Below, piece by piece: positions 1-11,093 of a stretch of DNA of 64,000 bases. Each line of letters opens with the position of its first letter. The first letter of the stretch is position 1. The stretch is from Symbiodinium natans. Lineage: Eukaryota > Sar > Dinophyceae > Suessiales > Symbiodiniaceae. The translations under genes were made by a program, and so were the position numbers. Where the stretch lies: NCBI GenBank assembly GCA_905221605.1, contig CAJNDS010000979.1, positions 330,001-394,000 on the forward strand, written 5' to 3'. Below the pieces are notes generated by a model that saw nothing but the letters and a program-made list of their open reading frames with translations, made no database searches and had not been told where the DNA came from.

Positions 1-2
1 TC

Positions 3-101
3 ACGGAGCAAGGAGCGTCAGATGTAGACCAAGCCAATGGCCTCGCTGAGGCCATCCAGACCAAGGTGACGCAGCTTTTGGAGACCGCTGAGGCTTTTTG
101 A
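3..101 (+). CDS. 3'-terminal exon of an upstream gene (partial)
   Basis: An open frame enters from the left edge and ends at TGA 99-101. It reads EQGASDVDQANG, then a helical stretch ending TQLLETAEAF. Composition is protein-like and amphipathic, and the gene lies mostly outside the window. No family is recognised. The frame is on the same strand as SKP1 downstream. Confidence 0.5.
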   Translation, partial: TEQGASDVDQANGLAEAIQTKVTQLLETAEAF

Positions 102-501
102 AGCCGGGAAGCGCACGTGAGGCGCTCCCTTTCTCCGACACGGGCCATGCAACAGCAGCAGCAGCAGCAGCAGTAGGGAATTCGGAAATTGGATACAGTA
201 GCTTCTATCCGAGCCCCTCCCCTCTGTAGATTTTTCTGCTAAAAGAAATTAACCTCGAAAGCAATAGCAGCTGAGGGCCTTGGTGACATAGGCAGGGTCC
301 AGGCGTTATCGGCTTACCCTGCAAGCACCATGCTCGATCCCGGCACAGGCCCTGACCAGTGACCCTGACCCTTAAACCCTAGAACCCTAATCCCTAAACC
401 CTAAACCCTAAACCCTAAACCCCTAATCCCAAAACCCTAAATCCTAAACCCTAACCCTTAACCCTAAACCCTTAACCCTAAACCCTAAACCCTTCGCCCA
501 G
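102..501. other. spacer with CAG microsatellite and telomere-type array
   Basis: A (CAG)7 tract lies at 153-173. CCCTAAA-type repeats with CCCTAAT and CCCTTAA variants fill 363-493. I searched all three + frames for the missing SKP1 N-terminal exon (an SSDGE-like motif) and found nothing convincing. Confidence 0.7.
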
Positions 502-3500
502 GAACATGGTGGAGGACAGTGGCACCGATGAGGAGATCCCACTCCCCAATGTGAAGACTGCCATACTCAGCAAGGCACTTCCGGGGTTTAGGGTTTTGGG
601 TTTAGGGGTTAGGGCTTAGGGTTAAGAACTCTAAGCCCTAAACCCCCCAAAAAGGCTTCAGGGAATCTACCCTGCAGCTTCGGGTTTTGTCTGAGAGATA
701 TTCAACATACCCCTAGGGCATACCCCTTAAAAGAAAATACGGAGTGTGGTAAAATCCTTCCTTATATGCTCCTTTTATAGGTTCAGGGGCATGGGTCTGG
801 GGTATGTTGGATTATTCTTAGATTTTAGGGCTTATAGGTTTAGGGTTTAGGGTTGAGGGTTTCTGGACTTTCTGATGTCGGGCTGAGGACAGCACCGGGG
901 GCGCGGAGGCTTCCCAAATGCTTTTTGGGGGTATCTGGCTGCGCAAGAGACTCTCTGTGTAACCAAACAGGGCTTTCCAAGCGATAGGGCAAAAATTTTG
1001 GGAGGGCTCCTCCCCTACGGATTATCGCGGTTTGAGGAGAATTTGGGCGAACCCTGGTATTCGGGAAATTCCCAAATCTCAACAGTGCTGGGCGAGTTGC
1101 TGCTGGGTTGCGGGGACCAGACTAGAACCGTTTAAGCCCCTGAGCCCCATCCCAGAAAGCCGAGCATATGCTTTCGCACGAGGGAAATTCTAGCTTGGCA
1201 GTGGGCAGGTGAGTGCCCGAACAGCAGGCCCACAGGCTTCGCTCAGCAACTAGGCGTAGCTCAGCTGGAATGCAGTTGAACGTTTGCTTGAACCCCAGAA
1301 GCAACGCAGTAAGTTTGCGGTGCCTTCCTGGGGCCACCAAGCCCTAAACCCGAAGCCCCAAGCCCCAAGCCCTAAGCCTTATATGGCCGAAGCCCTAAAC
1401 TAAACTGCCAGTTGGTGCAGCCTCCACGTGCCAGGTGATCGACTACTGCAGGCCTTGTGTTCTGAACCGGATCCGTGGCAGCCCGAAGTCCTTGGAATCC
1501 CATCTTGCGAACCCCAAACCTTGGAATACTTAGTGTGATAAGGCTTGGTAGCCCAGCGGTACCCTTTGCCCTTTTTTTGGTTCAAGGTTCCCTTATAAAG
1601 TAGCCAAGCAAAAAAAAGGGCCCTGATTCTAAGGTGGTTACTGGGGTACCAAGAGGGGTTCTGAGAAAGCCAAGCCCAAAACCTCAGCCCCAAACCCTCC
1701 ACTTTCGACCCGACACCCGAAACCCGAAATCCTGGATCCTACGAAGCCAAGCCCTACAAGTCCTCAAACCCTCGGGTTCTAAAGCCTTCAGAATCTGACA
1801 ATCCCAACTTGGAGGTTCATGGTACTTATAACCCTGATTATAACTTTACTTATAAGCCCCCTAAGTCCCCTAAGCAGGTTATAAGTAGACTTATAACTGT
1901 GGTTATAAGTACCCATGAACCTCCAAGAAGGCTTTGAATTCTGAGACAAAAGAGCTCTGAGAGAGCTAACCCCGAAGCTCCCCCGAGCTCCAGAGCCTGT
2001 TTTGATGCCGTTCAACTTGGTTTGTGGAGTGGTGGGTTTTTAGGGTTTAGGGTTTTGTGTTTACGGTTTACGGTTTTAAGTTATCATGGGGCTCATGAGG
2101 TTCATAGGGTTCCTTAGAGTGTAATGCAAGGTATCTCGGAGGCTCTGACGAAGCTCGCCTTAGAACCTAAGCTTCTTCAGCTCATGTTCTCTCACGCTCC
2201 GTTCGTGTGTTCAATTCCTTGCTCCGATGGAAGACTTCAGGGTACCAGCTCTGTGTGGGTGCTCAATTCCCTGAACCCTGAAGCACTAAAAAGACCCCAA
2301 AGCCCTGCCGTCCTACCCTAAACCCTTAACCCTTAACCCTTAACCCTAAACCCTAAACCCTAAACCCTAAACCAAAACTGGGCAGGTACCACAAGGACAA
2401 CCCACCTGAGGAGATTCAGAAGCCTTTGAAGAGCTTGGAGCTTACTGTACTGCCGAGACCTCTAAAATAGGGTTTAGGGTTTAGGGTTTAGGGTTTAGGT
2501 TTAGGGTTCCCCCTAATTCTTAGTAGGGAATGAGGCAATTAGGGCCCTACATATACCCTTTCAGGGATTGCCTAGGGTACTCATTCCCTCATGCTCTACT
2601 AAGAACCAGCCAGTAAGTTGTCCGTTTTGGTGTACGTAGTTTTATGGTTAGTATCATACGGGGAGGTTAGGCACCCTCGCAAAGGGACTGCTGCTTGTTG
2701 CCTGTGCTGTTCGGACTGTTGCGCGTCAGCGCTGCAGCTTGTCCTTTCGCTGGCAGTGGGGACACACGCAGGAGAACTGACATTACACTCTTGCAGCCAC
2801 TGCTGTTCAGGGTGTAGGGTTGAGGGTAACATATAATATGACACACAGATATTCCAGCAACGGGGTACCCCCCCCATGTCGGGCAACCCCCCTCCCCATG
2901 TCCAATCCTAGCAACGACAGTCGCTATCGCAGGGCCGCGGCCTAGGGACATCTTGTTTCCACAAAGCACCCCCACTCTCCATCCTTGGCCCCTCAGCAAT
3001 CCTTCTCCCCACGTCGGAATGGTTAGTTTCTTTAGATCCAGAAGATGTGAGGAAACTTGGTGGGGTTGGGGAACCTGGTAGGGGGCCAGCTGCCTATCCT
3101 GGCAGTCTGTGCATACCGTTTCATGATCCATGCTGCGGGGTGGCTCGTTTTTTTTAATTAATAAACTGGAACGTAAGTCCTTGTTGGGTTCCTCACGGCT
3201 TGATATGTTTTGCCTTTCTGGGGTAAATTGTATATACTTGATCAAGCCATCAACCACACAAGGTTTGTCAAGCCCGTACAGGGGTTTTGGACCTTGGCAC
3301 AGTTGCATAATCTAGACTGCCCACATCACCAAAAGGAACCCTACGTTAGGGAACCTGTCCTAACCGAAACCCTGTACCCTGTTTTTAGGGATTCCCCCAC
3401 ACCTGCCCCCCTCGCGAACCCCACCCCTTCTTTTGCAAAAGACGAGGCACCAACCTGGTTGAATGCGGTGTCTCTGAGTGGGACAACGAGTGCCCACGGG

Positions 3501-6500
3501 ACTTGGGCCTGAAGCCAACTGTTACTGTTCAGGGCTCAGGGTTGTTGAGTCCGCGGCGTGTTGCGCTTCAGGACTAGGCGCTTCAGAGTCTCTGAGGAGG
3601 GTGGGCGGCATACAAGCTTTCTGGGGATGGTGCAATGTTGGTGCTATTTTGGTCGTTGCCGAGCCACATTGCAAGTGTTGAATCAAGGTGGCCTCGTATC
3701 TGTGCTCACTACTTTCGCAAAACTCAAGCCAGTGTCACCCTAAACCCTAACCCCTAAACCCTAAACCCTAAATCCTAAACCCTAAACCCTAAACCTGGGT
3801 GTCATATCCGCGAATGTGTCTGCAGCTGCTGCCCAGAGCAGCGCACCTCTATAGCCCCTCACACAAGTCCTACACCAACCTACAGACCTCCAAGGTGCGT
3901 TGGAGTTTTCCCTTTAGGGTTTAGGAGTTTAGGGTTTAGGGTTTAGGGTTTAGGGTTTAGGGTTTAGGGTCCCCGAAACCACACATACCCTGGACGAACT
4001 TGCAACCTAGCCAGCACCGTGAGCTTTTGTGCGGCCCAACACCTCGGGAGGTATGTCAACATCGAGCAGGAGGCCTGCAGCAAGCCTAGCTTGATGACGA
4101 CACCATGGCATTGCAGACGAATGTCAGGTTGCAGTTGCCTAGGTAGGCCCTTGGGATATTTTATATTTTCCCGTATTGTGTCTAAGAGGACCATATTTAG
4201 GAATATTTTTCAGAGGGTTTAAAGGGCCATCCTAGTATTGCGTGTTACAGGGGGGTGGTTTAGGGTTTAGGGTTTAGGGTTTAGGGTTTAGGGTTTAGGG
4301 TTTAGGGTTTAGGGTTTAGGGTTTAGGGTTTAGGGGGCCCCTGTACCTTCATACTTCCCGTGCCAGGAAGCTGCATCCCCAAATCTTTCACGGCCTTCGA
4401 GAAACCCATGCCGCCTCACCCCCCCACTCCCTGAAACACATTACCCTAAACCCTAAACCCTAAACCCTAAACCCTAAACCCTAAACCCTAAACCCTAAAC
4501 CCTAAACCCTAAACCCTTCCAGCAGGTTCTTTTCGAGCTCATCCTCGCTGCGAACTACCTGGACATCAAGAGCCTTCTGGACCTCACGTGCGCCAAGGCG
4601 GAACGTCGTCGTCATGTCGGTTCTCCTCTAGGGCTCTCTAAATCCTAGGGTCCCCAGTTGGGTTCTTTTTGGAAGATCCTTATCTTCAGGGTGCTTTTCT
4701 CTAGAGGGGGCCCAAAGGCGGACCCTACTTAGAGAACTACGCATGTGTGTGTGTGTGTTCTGCTCCACAGCGAACCCCAGAAAGAACTACTTTGGAGTTC
4801 AGGTACCCAAAGACCCCAATACCCCTGAAATAAGGAATAGGCCTGACATCATACTAAGGATCCCGACATACTTTAAGCCGCAGCCCTAAACCCTAAACCC
4901 TATAACATGTCAGGTTTCTTCCTCAACTAAGGGGTATCGGGCTCTCTTGGTACATCCCCAAAAGTCGCACCACGGACAGGTCGCCTCCATGATCAAAGGC
5001 AAGAACACGGAGGAGATTCGAAAGCAGCCGCGCCCTGAGCTTCGTAGGGCTTAGGGCTTAGGGTTGTTGTTTTGATGTTTAGGGTATTAGCGTTTTTTTT
5101 TGTTTCGGGTTTTAGGGCTTGAAGGGTTTTAGGGTTTTGGAGTTTGGGCGTTTCAAGGTTTAGGGTTGATCTTCGCGGCTTGGGGCCTAGGTTGTTTTTT
5201 GAGTTTGGGTTTTTAGAGGTTGTCTGTTTATTTGTTTTTTGAGTTTAGGGGTTTAGGGTTGTTGTTTTCCGGTTTAGGGTATTAAATAAGGTTTGGGGTT
5301 CTAGTGTTTTAGGGGTTTGAGTTTCGGGTTCGGGGTTTTTACCTGGGCAAATCAAAGTGGTCGAGGTCTCAGTTGAGTTATCTTCAACAACCTCGCCTTT
5401 ACCTTGAACCTTTGTCAAAGCAGCAGCAGATATTTGGGTGGTTGTCAAAAATGTGGTCCCTTTTTGGATCCCTATTATAATACGGCACCTAAGATCCCTA
5501 TTACAATGCATATGTAGGGTACCCCAAAAGGGATTATAATTTTGACAGCCACCCATTTGCCTAAGAGGAAGGAAGGCATCTTGCCGGTAGCGGGCGGGGC
5601 CTCGGATGGAGTTTCATGAAGATTTTGGGGGGATTAGGGTTTAGGGCCTAGGGTTTAGGGTTGAGGGTTGAGGGTTTAGGGTGTGCGAGCTTCCGAAATA
5701 CTTCGCAATGTGTCAGGGTTAAAGTTTGGCATATCGCCCCTTGAGCACCAGAAACCCGGTTCAGGGTTTAGGGTTTGCTACTGTGGGCCTCGAGAGCTCT
5801 CTACGCATGTTCGTCCAACCCTGGCGACGTTGAACTGAATGAGCTGAAGCTCGGTATAGGAATGCTTAAGGACCCTGAACCCTAAACCCCCAAACCCCAA
5901 AGCCTAAACCCTAAACCCCAAACCCCAACCAATAAAGGTTCCGAGCGTAAGGATGTCGCTGGAAAGGTTCAATATCGTCAACGACTTCACACCAGAGGAG
6001 GAGGCACAGGTACGAGAGGCGCGGGGGTTTGATGCCCCGAAGGTGAAGAAGTCTATCACAATGTTCTGCTTGTTCTTCTTCTTATTCTTCTTCTTCTTAT
6101 TATTATCATTTTTATTTTTATTACTATTCGTTTTGCTTGCGGTTTACGGTTTAGGTTTGTTTTTTTTGTTGGGGGGAGGGAGGGTTAGGGTTTGGGGTGT
6201 ACTTAGGTAGGGTTTAGGACTTGGGGTTTAGGGCCTTCTTAGGGTGCCCTGGTAATTAATGGGTTTAGGAGGAGGGAGCACACTGTGGCAGCGGCACCAG
6301 CGTAAGAAGCTGGCATGTTGACTTGTGTTGGCGGGAGTGAGTCGCCGATACCCAAACGAACTTAGGGTTTAGGGTTTAGGGTTTAGGGTTTAGGGTTTAG
6401 GATTTAGACTTGACGCATTACATTGTATGGGCTGCCGGTACCTGCGGACAGGCTTTGCAACCTCCCAATGGGCTAGACAGCCCCTGTCTGAGGCTTCAAG

Positions 6501-7101
6501 CCAACTCAAGAATTCCCTTGTACAAACAAAGTGCATACGTACATACATGTACGCATGTATGTATATATATATATATATGTGTATGTAGTTGCGGGGTGTC
6601 TGTCATGTGCCGGCATCGGGGGCCCCAAGGAAACGACCACCAGCATTTGTTTCTGTCGTAGAGGTTTTGTTATTGGATTCCCACATGGGGGGCTTTGGTA
6701 AAGTTTCGCTTTGATGAGGGACTCCATGTTGTTGCGCTGGCGGGCGGCGGAAGCAGCCGAAGCAGCTCATCCTGGCTTTACGTAGGGCCCAGATTGGTAT
6801 CCCCCCCCCCCCTCCCGAGTTTTCAAAAAAAGTCGTTCCCAAACTCCGAAAGCCTGAAGCCACCTCTTATTTCGGGCGAGCCCCCGTGAGAGCAGGCTGC
6901 TGTGTATCTCACCAGCATCAGCAGAGCTGGCTTTGACTCAGGTTAGGGTTCTGAGTTGCTCGGCCAAATCCAGAAACCTCCAAAACCTGAAGCCTGAACC
7001 GTACTCCTTCATCCCTAAATCCTGAAGCCCAAAATCCCCAAGCATCCGAACCCCCCCCCCCCCCCCCCGAACAGGAGAACCGTTGGTGCGAAGACGCCTG
7101 A
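502..7101 (+). CDS. SKP1: SKP1, SCF ubiquitin-ligase adaptor (9 exons, N-terminus not found)
   Basis: SKP1 links cullin-1 to F-box proteins in SCF E3 ubiquitin ligases. Exons: 502-574, 1435-1451, 2386-2432, 3447-3489, 4051-4072, 4526-4597, 4980-5026, 5967-6018, 7075-7101. All phases match, giving 132 residues then TGA. Diagnostic pieces are DEEIPLPNVKTAILSK, YHKDNPPEEIQKPLKS, ELILAANYLDIKSLLDLTC, MIKGKNTEEIRKQF and DFTPEEEAQVREENRWCEDA, which are the SKP1 dimerisation and F-box-binding regions. Seven of the eight introns begin GC and one (after 3489) begins GT. Every acceptor is AG|G. The usual 25-30 N-terminal residues before NMVED are absent from 102-501, so the first exon may lie elsewhere, be lost in assembly, or the copy may be truncated. 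Introns of about 380-1060 nt are full of telomere repeats and TIR elements. Confidence 0.96.
1544..1653. mobile_element. TIR element family A (introner-like), in SKP1 intron 2
   Basis: About 110 bp with inverted ends CTTGGTAGCCCAGCGGTACC and GGTTACTGGGGTACCAAG. Near-identical copies lie at 16224-16333 and 19364-19471. The ends contain GT on the left and AG on the right. Confidence 0.8.
1808..1927. mobile_element. TIR element family B, in SKP1 intron 2
   Basis: 120 bp inverted-repeat element with ends CTTGGAGGTTCATGGTACTT and its complement. The body is rich in TTATAAGT and ACTTATAA. Copies lie at 17670-17809, 22801-22939 and 36838-36969, plus a truncated one near 19499-19563. Confidence 0.85.
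2515..2606. mobile_element. TIR element family G, in SKP1 intron 3
   Basis: Ends are TTCTTAGTAGGGAATGAGG and CTCTACTAAGAACC, with an inner GGGCCCT arm. A second copy at 25428-25541 supplies a GT donor. Confidence 0.75.
4138..4235. mobile_element. TIR element family D, in SKP1 intron 5
   Basis: Ends are CCTAGGTAGGCCCTTGGG and GGGCCATCCTAG. Relatives lie at 10241-10350, 20394-20480 and 13296-13690 (with insertion). A degenerate copy forms the intron at 53668-53743. Confidence 0.8.
4256..4516. repeat. facing telomere-type arrays in SKP1 intron 5
   Basis: TTTAGGG repeats (about 4256-4335) are followed by CCCTAAA repeats (about 4443-4516) just before exon 6. The two arrays are complementary and could pair in the transcript. 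Confidence 0.9.
4802..4953. mobile_element. TIR element family C, in SKP1 intron 6
   Basis: Starts GGTACCCAAAGACCCCAATA and ends in the complement GGTATCGGGCTCTCTTGGTAC. This is the most common family in the window. Other copies lie near 16636, 35046, 39209, 42583, 43449, 55690, 57767 and 63234. Confidence 0.8.
5435..5554. mobile_element. TIR element in SKP1 intron 7
   Basis: Inverted ends TGGGTGGTTGTCAAAA and TTTTGACAGCCACCCA flank an AT-rich body carrying the direct repeat GATCCCTATTA. Confidence 0.7.
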
Positions 7102-7135
7102 GTCTGGAGGGCCGGACTCCTTGGCTCGTTGTCCA

Positions 7136-7246
7136 CAAGGAGGGGCCCCCCCCCTTACGATACCAACGATATAGGTAGAGGCCTTATAGCATGCTTAAGG
7201 AATCTTGGGGCCCTCACAACTTCACTTATGACCCAGCGCCCCTCCT
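7136..7246. mobile_element. TIR element family F
   Basis: Left end AAGGAGGGGCCCCC, right end GCGCCCCTCCTT. Related elements lie at 25117-25374 (enlarged by internal repeats) and 56067-56190. Confidence 0.65.
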
Positions 7247-7265
7247 TGCATGCTCTCGGGGGCAG

Positions 7266-7680
7266 GAAAGAAGGCCCTGGGTTCAGGAGGCAAGGCAGGC
7301 GATAGAGTTGGAAGCTACAAGTGGGCCCCCTATACCCTAAACCTTAAACCCCAAACCTCAAACCCTAAACCCAAACCGTAAACCCTAAACCCTAACACCG
7401 AAAGCCTGGACTCCACAAACCCTAATCTTGGACGTTCATGGTGGCCTGGGGCCCGAGCTCCACGAGACATGCAGACGTTTCACAGGCGTAGCGCCACTCT
7501 TAGGGTTTAGGATGGTTTAGGGTTTAGGGTTTAGGGTTTAAGGTTTAGGGTTTAGGGTTTAGGGTTTAGGGTTTAGGGTTTAGGGTTTAGGGTTTAGGGT
7601 TTAGTTTAGGGTTCCAAGGATTCGGGGTCTTTGTGGCAGGTGTGGCCGTGTGTCACAAGCAGGTGTTCCGCGCCACCTGA
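7266..7680 (+). CDS. unidentified small gene, candidate first and last exons
   Basis: Candidate exon 7266-7320 reads KKALGSGGKAGDRVGSYK after an AG|G acceptor. A candidate middle exon near 7430-7492 reads HGGLGPELHETCRRF. Terminal exon 7640-7680 reads VAVCHKQVFRAT then TGA. The last two join in phase if the middle exon ends in one base of a glycine codon. No family recognised. Confidence 0.35.
7497..7610. repeat. TTTAGGG array
   Basis: About fifteen TTTAGGG units with single-unit variants, between the candidate exons of the gene at 7266-7680. Confidence 0.9.
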
Positions 7681-7739
7681 ACCCGAAAACTGTAAGCGTT
7701 CAAAACCTGAGCCTGAACCTATATCCCCCTGGGGAATTA

Positions 7740-7965
7740 TTTTTTAAATTTTTGTTTATATAAAGCCCAAGATGAGATTAATTATGTTGTGTATATATAT
7801 ATATATATTTTGGTTAGATAAAGCCCAAGAGGAGATTAAATATGTTGTTGTTATATATATATATATATTTGTTTATATGAAGTCCAAGAGGAGAATGAAT
7901 ATGTTCTTTTTTTAATACTTTTGTTTATACAAACCCCGACAGGAGATTAAATATGTCATATTTAT
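7740..7965. repeat. AT-rich tandem repeat, four diverged copies of about 62 bp
   Basis: Each unit has TTTGTTTATA, an AAGCCCAAGAGGAGATTAAA-like core, ATATGTT and an (AT)n tract. The last copy has lost the (AT)n. Confidence 0.8.
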
Positions 7966-8109
7966 CAAGGTTCTAAGGGGGGTTTAGGAACAAGCTTCAG
8001 AACGAAGCTACACACAAGAAGCCCCAGACGTAACAAACTCAGGCATGCACACTCGTACGACCCGGACCTGCGAGGCTGTTATGTAACGGTGGCCTTTCTA
8101 TGGCGTTTC

Positions 8110-8688
8110 ATGCGTTCAGTTGTTGTTTTTCGTTGATGTGTTGAGGATTCCGGTGCCTCCGCTCTCTCTTGTCTTGCTCCTATTGAACCTTTATTTCGCT
8201 TGGCTCCTAGCGTTCCTTTTCTTTTTTTTGTTTTGTTTTTGCTTTCCTTTTTCTTTTTGTTGTCCGTATGTTGCTTTGCCTTGTTGTTGCTTCTTGCCCT
8301 TTTGGTTTCCGCTCTTGCCGCTTGCCTGTAGCTTACTGCCTTTAATGGTCTTTGGCTTCTTGCTTTTCGCTTTTCTTTGTTTGTTATTTGTTGTTTCTTG
8401 TTTTGCTGGTGGTTTCTTCTTGCCTTGTTTTGTCTTTGGCTTCTTGCTTCTCGCTTTTTACTTCTTTGCTCGCACCCTTGTTTGCCTCTAGCTTTTGCGT
8501 GTCCCGTGTCGTCTTTTTTCGCCTTCGACTTTCTGCGTTTGGCCTTTACTCCTTTAGCGTCCTGCCCCCTGTTTGTTTTTGGTCCCGCGCTGTTTTTGAC
8601 ACTCTTTTTTGCCTCTTCTGACGATTTTGGGCTATCTTTTCGTGCGTGGAAGTGCTTTGCCAGGGGAAACGCTAAAGAAAACAGAAGG

Positions 8689-8726
<38 letters not shown>

Positions 8727-8930
8727 CTTCCCTTGCTTCCCGCCTTGAACCGCCCGTTCTTCTTCCCCCTTCTTCCTTGCCTTATTCTTCCCACCCCTTC
8801 CTGCCCTTGATCCTCCCCTTCTTCTTCCCCCTTGTTCTTCCCCATTCTTCTCCCCCCCTTCTTCCGCCCCTTCTTCTTCCCCCCCTTCTACCCCCCCTTC
8901 TTCCCCCCTACTTTAGAGCTCTTAGGCCTT
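8110..8930. repeat. strand-biased pyrimidine-rich block with a 30-odd base poly-C
   Basis: The + strand is dominated by T and C (TTTTGTTTT, CTTCTTCCCC). An uninterrupted C run starts near 8691. Long leucine/phenylalanine/proline frames here are products of base bias. I see no gene. Confidence 0.8.
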
Positions 8931-10050
8931 ACAGGTTTCACGTGCTTAGATTTCAGGGGAATGGTTTTAGGGCTCCTAGGGCTTGTCTCACCCCCATAAC
9001 TCTATAACCCTTGAGAAGTCTGAGCCCTGAACCCTAAACCCCAAACCCTCAACCCTAAACCCTAAACACTAAACAATACCCCGCAGGGTTCATGGTTTGA
9101 AGTGTGTCTGAATTGAACGGGGCTGCGCAAGATGGCTCCGCTGCGCAAGGGGGGGCGGGGGACTTGCTCCAGCGGCTTAAGACTCACGATGGGAGCCCGA
9201 GTTACCCCCAACCTTGAAGCACCTAACCCCAAACCCTAAACCCTCAACCCTAAACCCCAAACCCTAAACCCCAAACCCTAAACCCTAAACCCCCAAAGTG
9301 CCGACACCCATAGACCATGGCCCTCAGTCCCATAAAGCATCTGCTCGGGCACCTGCATTGTATAAGAACCAGAGGCAAAACAAGCAACTTGGGGGTTCAA
9401 TCTAGTCCTAAGAGCTCAAGCCTTTATATGCGCCCGCGTTCCGCGTAATCGACCCCCCCCCCCCCCCCAATGGTATCCCCCCCCCATGGCAACCTCCCCC
9501 AAACCCTGCCTGTTAACCCTAAAAACACCACGGACCACGAGGGGGGGGAAGAGAAGCCTCAGCCTAAACCCCAAACCCTGAACCCGAAGCCCTAAAACTC
9601 AAACCCACCAATGAACAACAGGAGGGAGAAGGGTAAACCCGAAACCTTTGCTGCTTTAACCCTGAACCCTGAACCGTAAACCCAGCACGAACCACAGGGG
9701 GGCGAGTGGAAACCTGAAACCTGCAATTACTCCAAACCTTGAACCCTAATCAAACTCTAAACCCACAGTGAACCAATGGACCAGAGTGAAAATCCTGAAC
9801 CCTACAGCCTAACCCTAAACCCCTAAACCCTGAACCCGTGAACCACAGACCGAACCAGAGGGGGGGGGCGGGGGCGGGGGCGGGGGGGGGGGAACCCAAA
9901 ACCCACCATGAACCACAGAGGGGGGGGGGGGGATACCATGGGGGGGGGGGTGCGCCTATGCTGGCGCATATAACCCCACGGACGAATCCGAATCCCCAAC
10001 ACATCTAAACCCTAGGCCCTAAACCCTAAACCCTAAACCCTAAACGCTAA
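8931..10050. other. telomere-repeat patchwork without a clear gene
   Basis: Holds degenerate CCCTAAA stretches, C runs (9449-9468) and G runs (9860-9950). Short unassigned islands lie near 9110-9210 and 9301-9420. No exon could be supported. Confidence 0.6.
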
Positions 10051-10051
10051 G

Positions 10052-10124
10052 CGAGTCTCTCGAGCCCCCGCCGCACCTCGTCTTTCCGTTCCTCGGACGA
10101 ACTCGAACTCCTGGCATGGGAGCA
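10052..10124 (+). CDS. candidate exon, serine/arginine-rich then acidic
   Basis: After AG at 10050-10051 the frame reads SLSSPRRTSSFRSSDELEL then LAWEQK. It lies between CCCTAAA repeats on the left and TTTAGGG repeats on the right. The donor is not fixed (GC at 10122 or 10129). Confidence 0.4.
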
Positions 10125-10140
10125 AAAAGCTAGGGTTTAG

Positions 10141-10235
10141 GCTTTAGGCTTTAGGGTTTTAGGGTTTTAGGGTTTTAGGGTTTTAGGGTTTTAGGGTTTT
10201 AGGGTTTTAGGGTTTAGGGTTTAGGGTTTATGGTT
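10141..10235. repeat. TTTTAGGG octamer array
   Basis: Seven to eight copies of GGGTTTTA, one T longer than the usual heptamer, merging into TTTAGGG at the right. A longer octamer block lies at 58820-58965. Confidence 0.85.
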
Positions 10236-10240
10236 TAGGG

Positions 10241-10350
10241 GTAGGCCCTTGGGATACCTTCTATGTTTTGCCTTATTGGGATTGTAAACATTGGGTTTAA
10301 GAGGATTACATGTAGGAACATCTTTCAGAGGGTGGAAAGGGCCATCCTAG
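10241..10350. mobile_element. TIR element family D
   Basis: Starts GTAGGCCCTTGGGATA and ends GGGCCATCCTAG, so its ends carry GT and AG. Confidence 0.75.
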
Positions 10351-10497
10351 AAAGATGAGGACTTTAAACCCTAATCCCTAAACCCTAAACCGGTGGCCGG
10401 GTGGGGAGGGGGGGTATTGGGGACTAGGATTTGGTTGAAGGGTGGTTTTGGGGGATTAGGCTCGTGAGGTAAGCAGTGTAGACCGATGGACTTAATG

Positions 10498-10795
10498 TGG
10501 GACCCTCTTTAATATGTAGGCCCCCCCCCGCCCCCCCTCCCGAACAGTCGAGGCGTGGATGGGATCCTGATTACACGGCCCCGGGGGCTTATATGATTTT
10601 AATGCGGAGGAGTTTAGATAGGTTTAAAGGGGGCAGCGATGCCCGGTTATCTTTTTTAAAGGCACGCCCAGGGAATTTTCTTCCGGCGCCCGGACGATTT
10701 GACTTAAAAGAGGACCCCGCAAACAGTCAGGGGGTCCTGAATAATTTTGCCAAATTGACTTTAAAGAGGAGGCCCCTACTAAACAGGGTCCAACA
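10498..10795. mobile_element. 300-bp inverted-repeat element
   Basis: Left GGGACCCTCTTTAATATGTAGG faces right CCTACTAAACAGGGTCC, with direct sub-repeats containing TTTAAAGGGGG/TTTAAAGAGG. The open frame inside has no family match and is treated as chance. Confidence 0.5.
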
Positions 10796-10819
10796 TTAGG
10801 GTTTAGGGTTTAGGGTTTA

Positions 10820-10904
10820 CGGATACTGTTGTATATTCTGATGGTTCTAAGTTCTGGTCCACTTGGGATCTTGGAAACAAGGCATGTCCTTGGGAGACTG
10901 CAAG
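10820..10904 (+). CDS. candidate exon of unknown gene
   Basis: Reads VVYSDGSKFWSTWDLGNK then ACPWETA, with a possible GC donor at 10905. It directly follows a TTTAGGG tract. Tryptophan-rich and protein-like, but no acceptor is certain. Confidence 0.4.
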
Positions 10905-11002
10905 GCAGTGTGGCCATGTACAGCCTGAAGCCTAAACCTTAGAAAGACTGATTGAGTACCCGCTGCATCGTAGAACCTTAAACCCTAAACCCCTGGCCCT
11001 AC

Positions 11003-11093
11003 CTAAAGGCTCCTATGTGGCACCTTTTTGGAGTAGTATACTAGAATCCCATATAGCTGGCCCAACAAGATACTACATTGGAGCCTTTGGGCA
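11003..11093. mobile_element. TIR element family J
   Basis: Left CTAAAGGCTCC, right GGAGCCTTTGGG. The sister copy at 62517-62603 is exactly an intron. Confidence 0.7.

Noticed and set aside
3800-3910. Extra SKP1 exon between CCCTAAA and TTTAGGG arrays in intron 4
   Set aside because: It has the usual exon-island setting, but SKP1 exons 4 and 5 already join in phase without it. Possibly a pseudo-exon or duplicate remnant.
8120-9007. Leucine/phenylalanine-rich membrane protein
   Set aside because: Strand-wide T/C bias keeps several frames open. No splice sites, no variation typical of a real membrane protein.
10497-10799. 100-residue coding exon
   Set aside because: Contained within an inverted-repeat element with internal direct repeats, so more likely non-coding mobile sequence.
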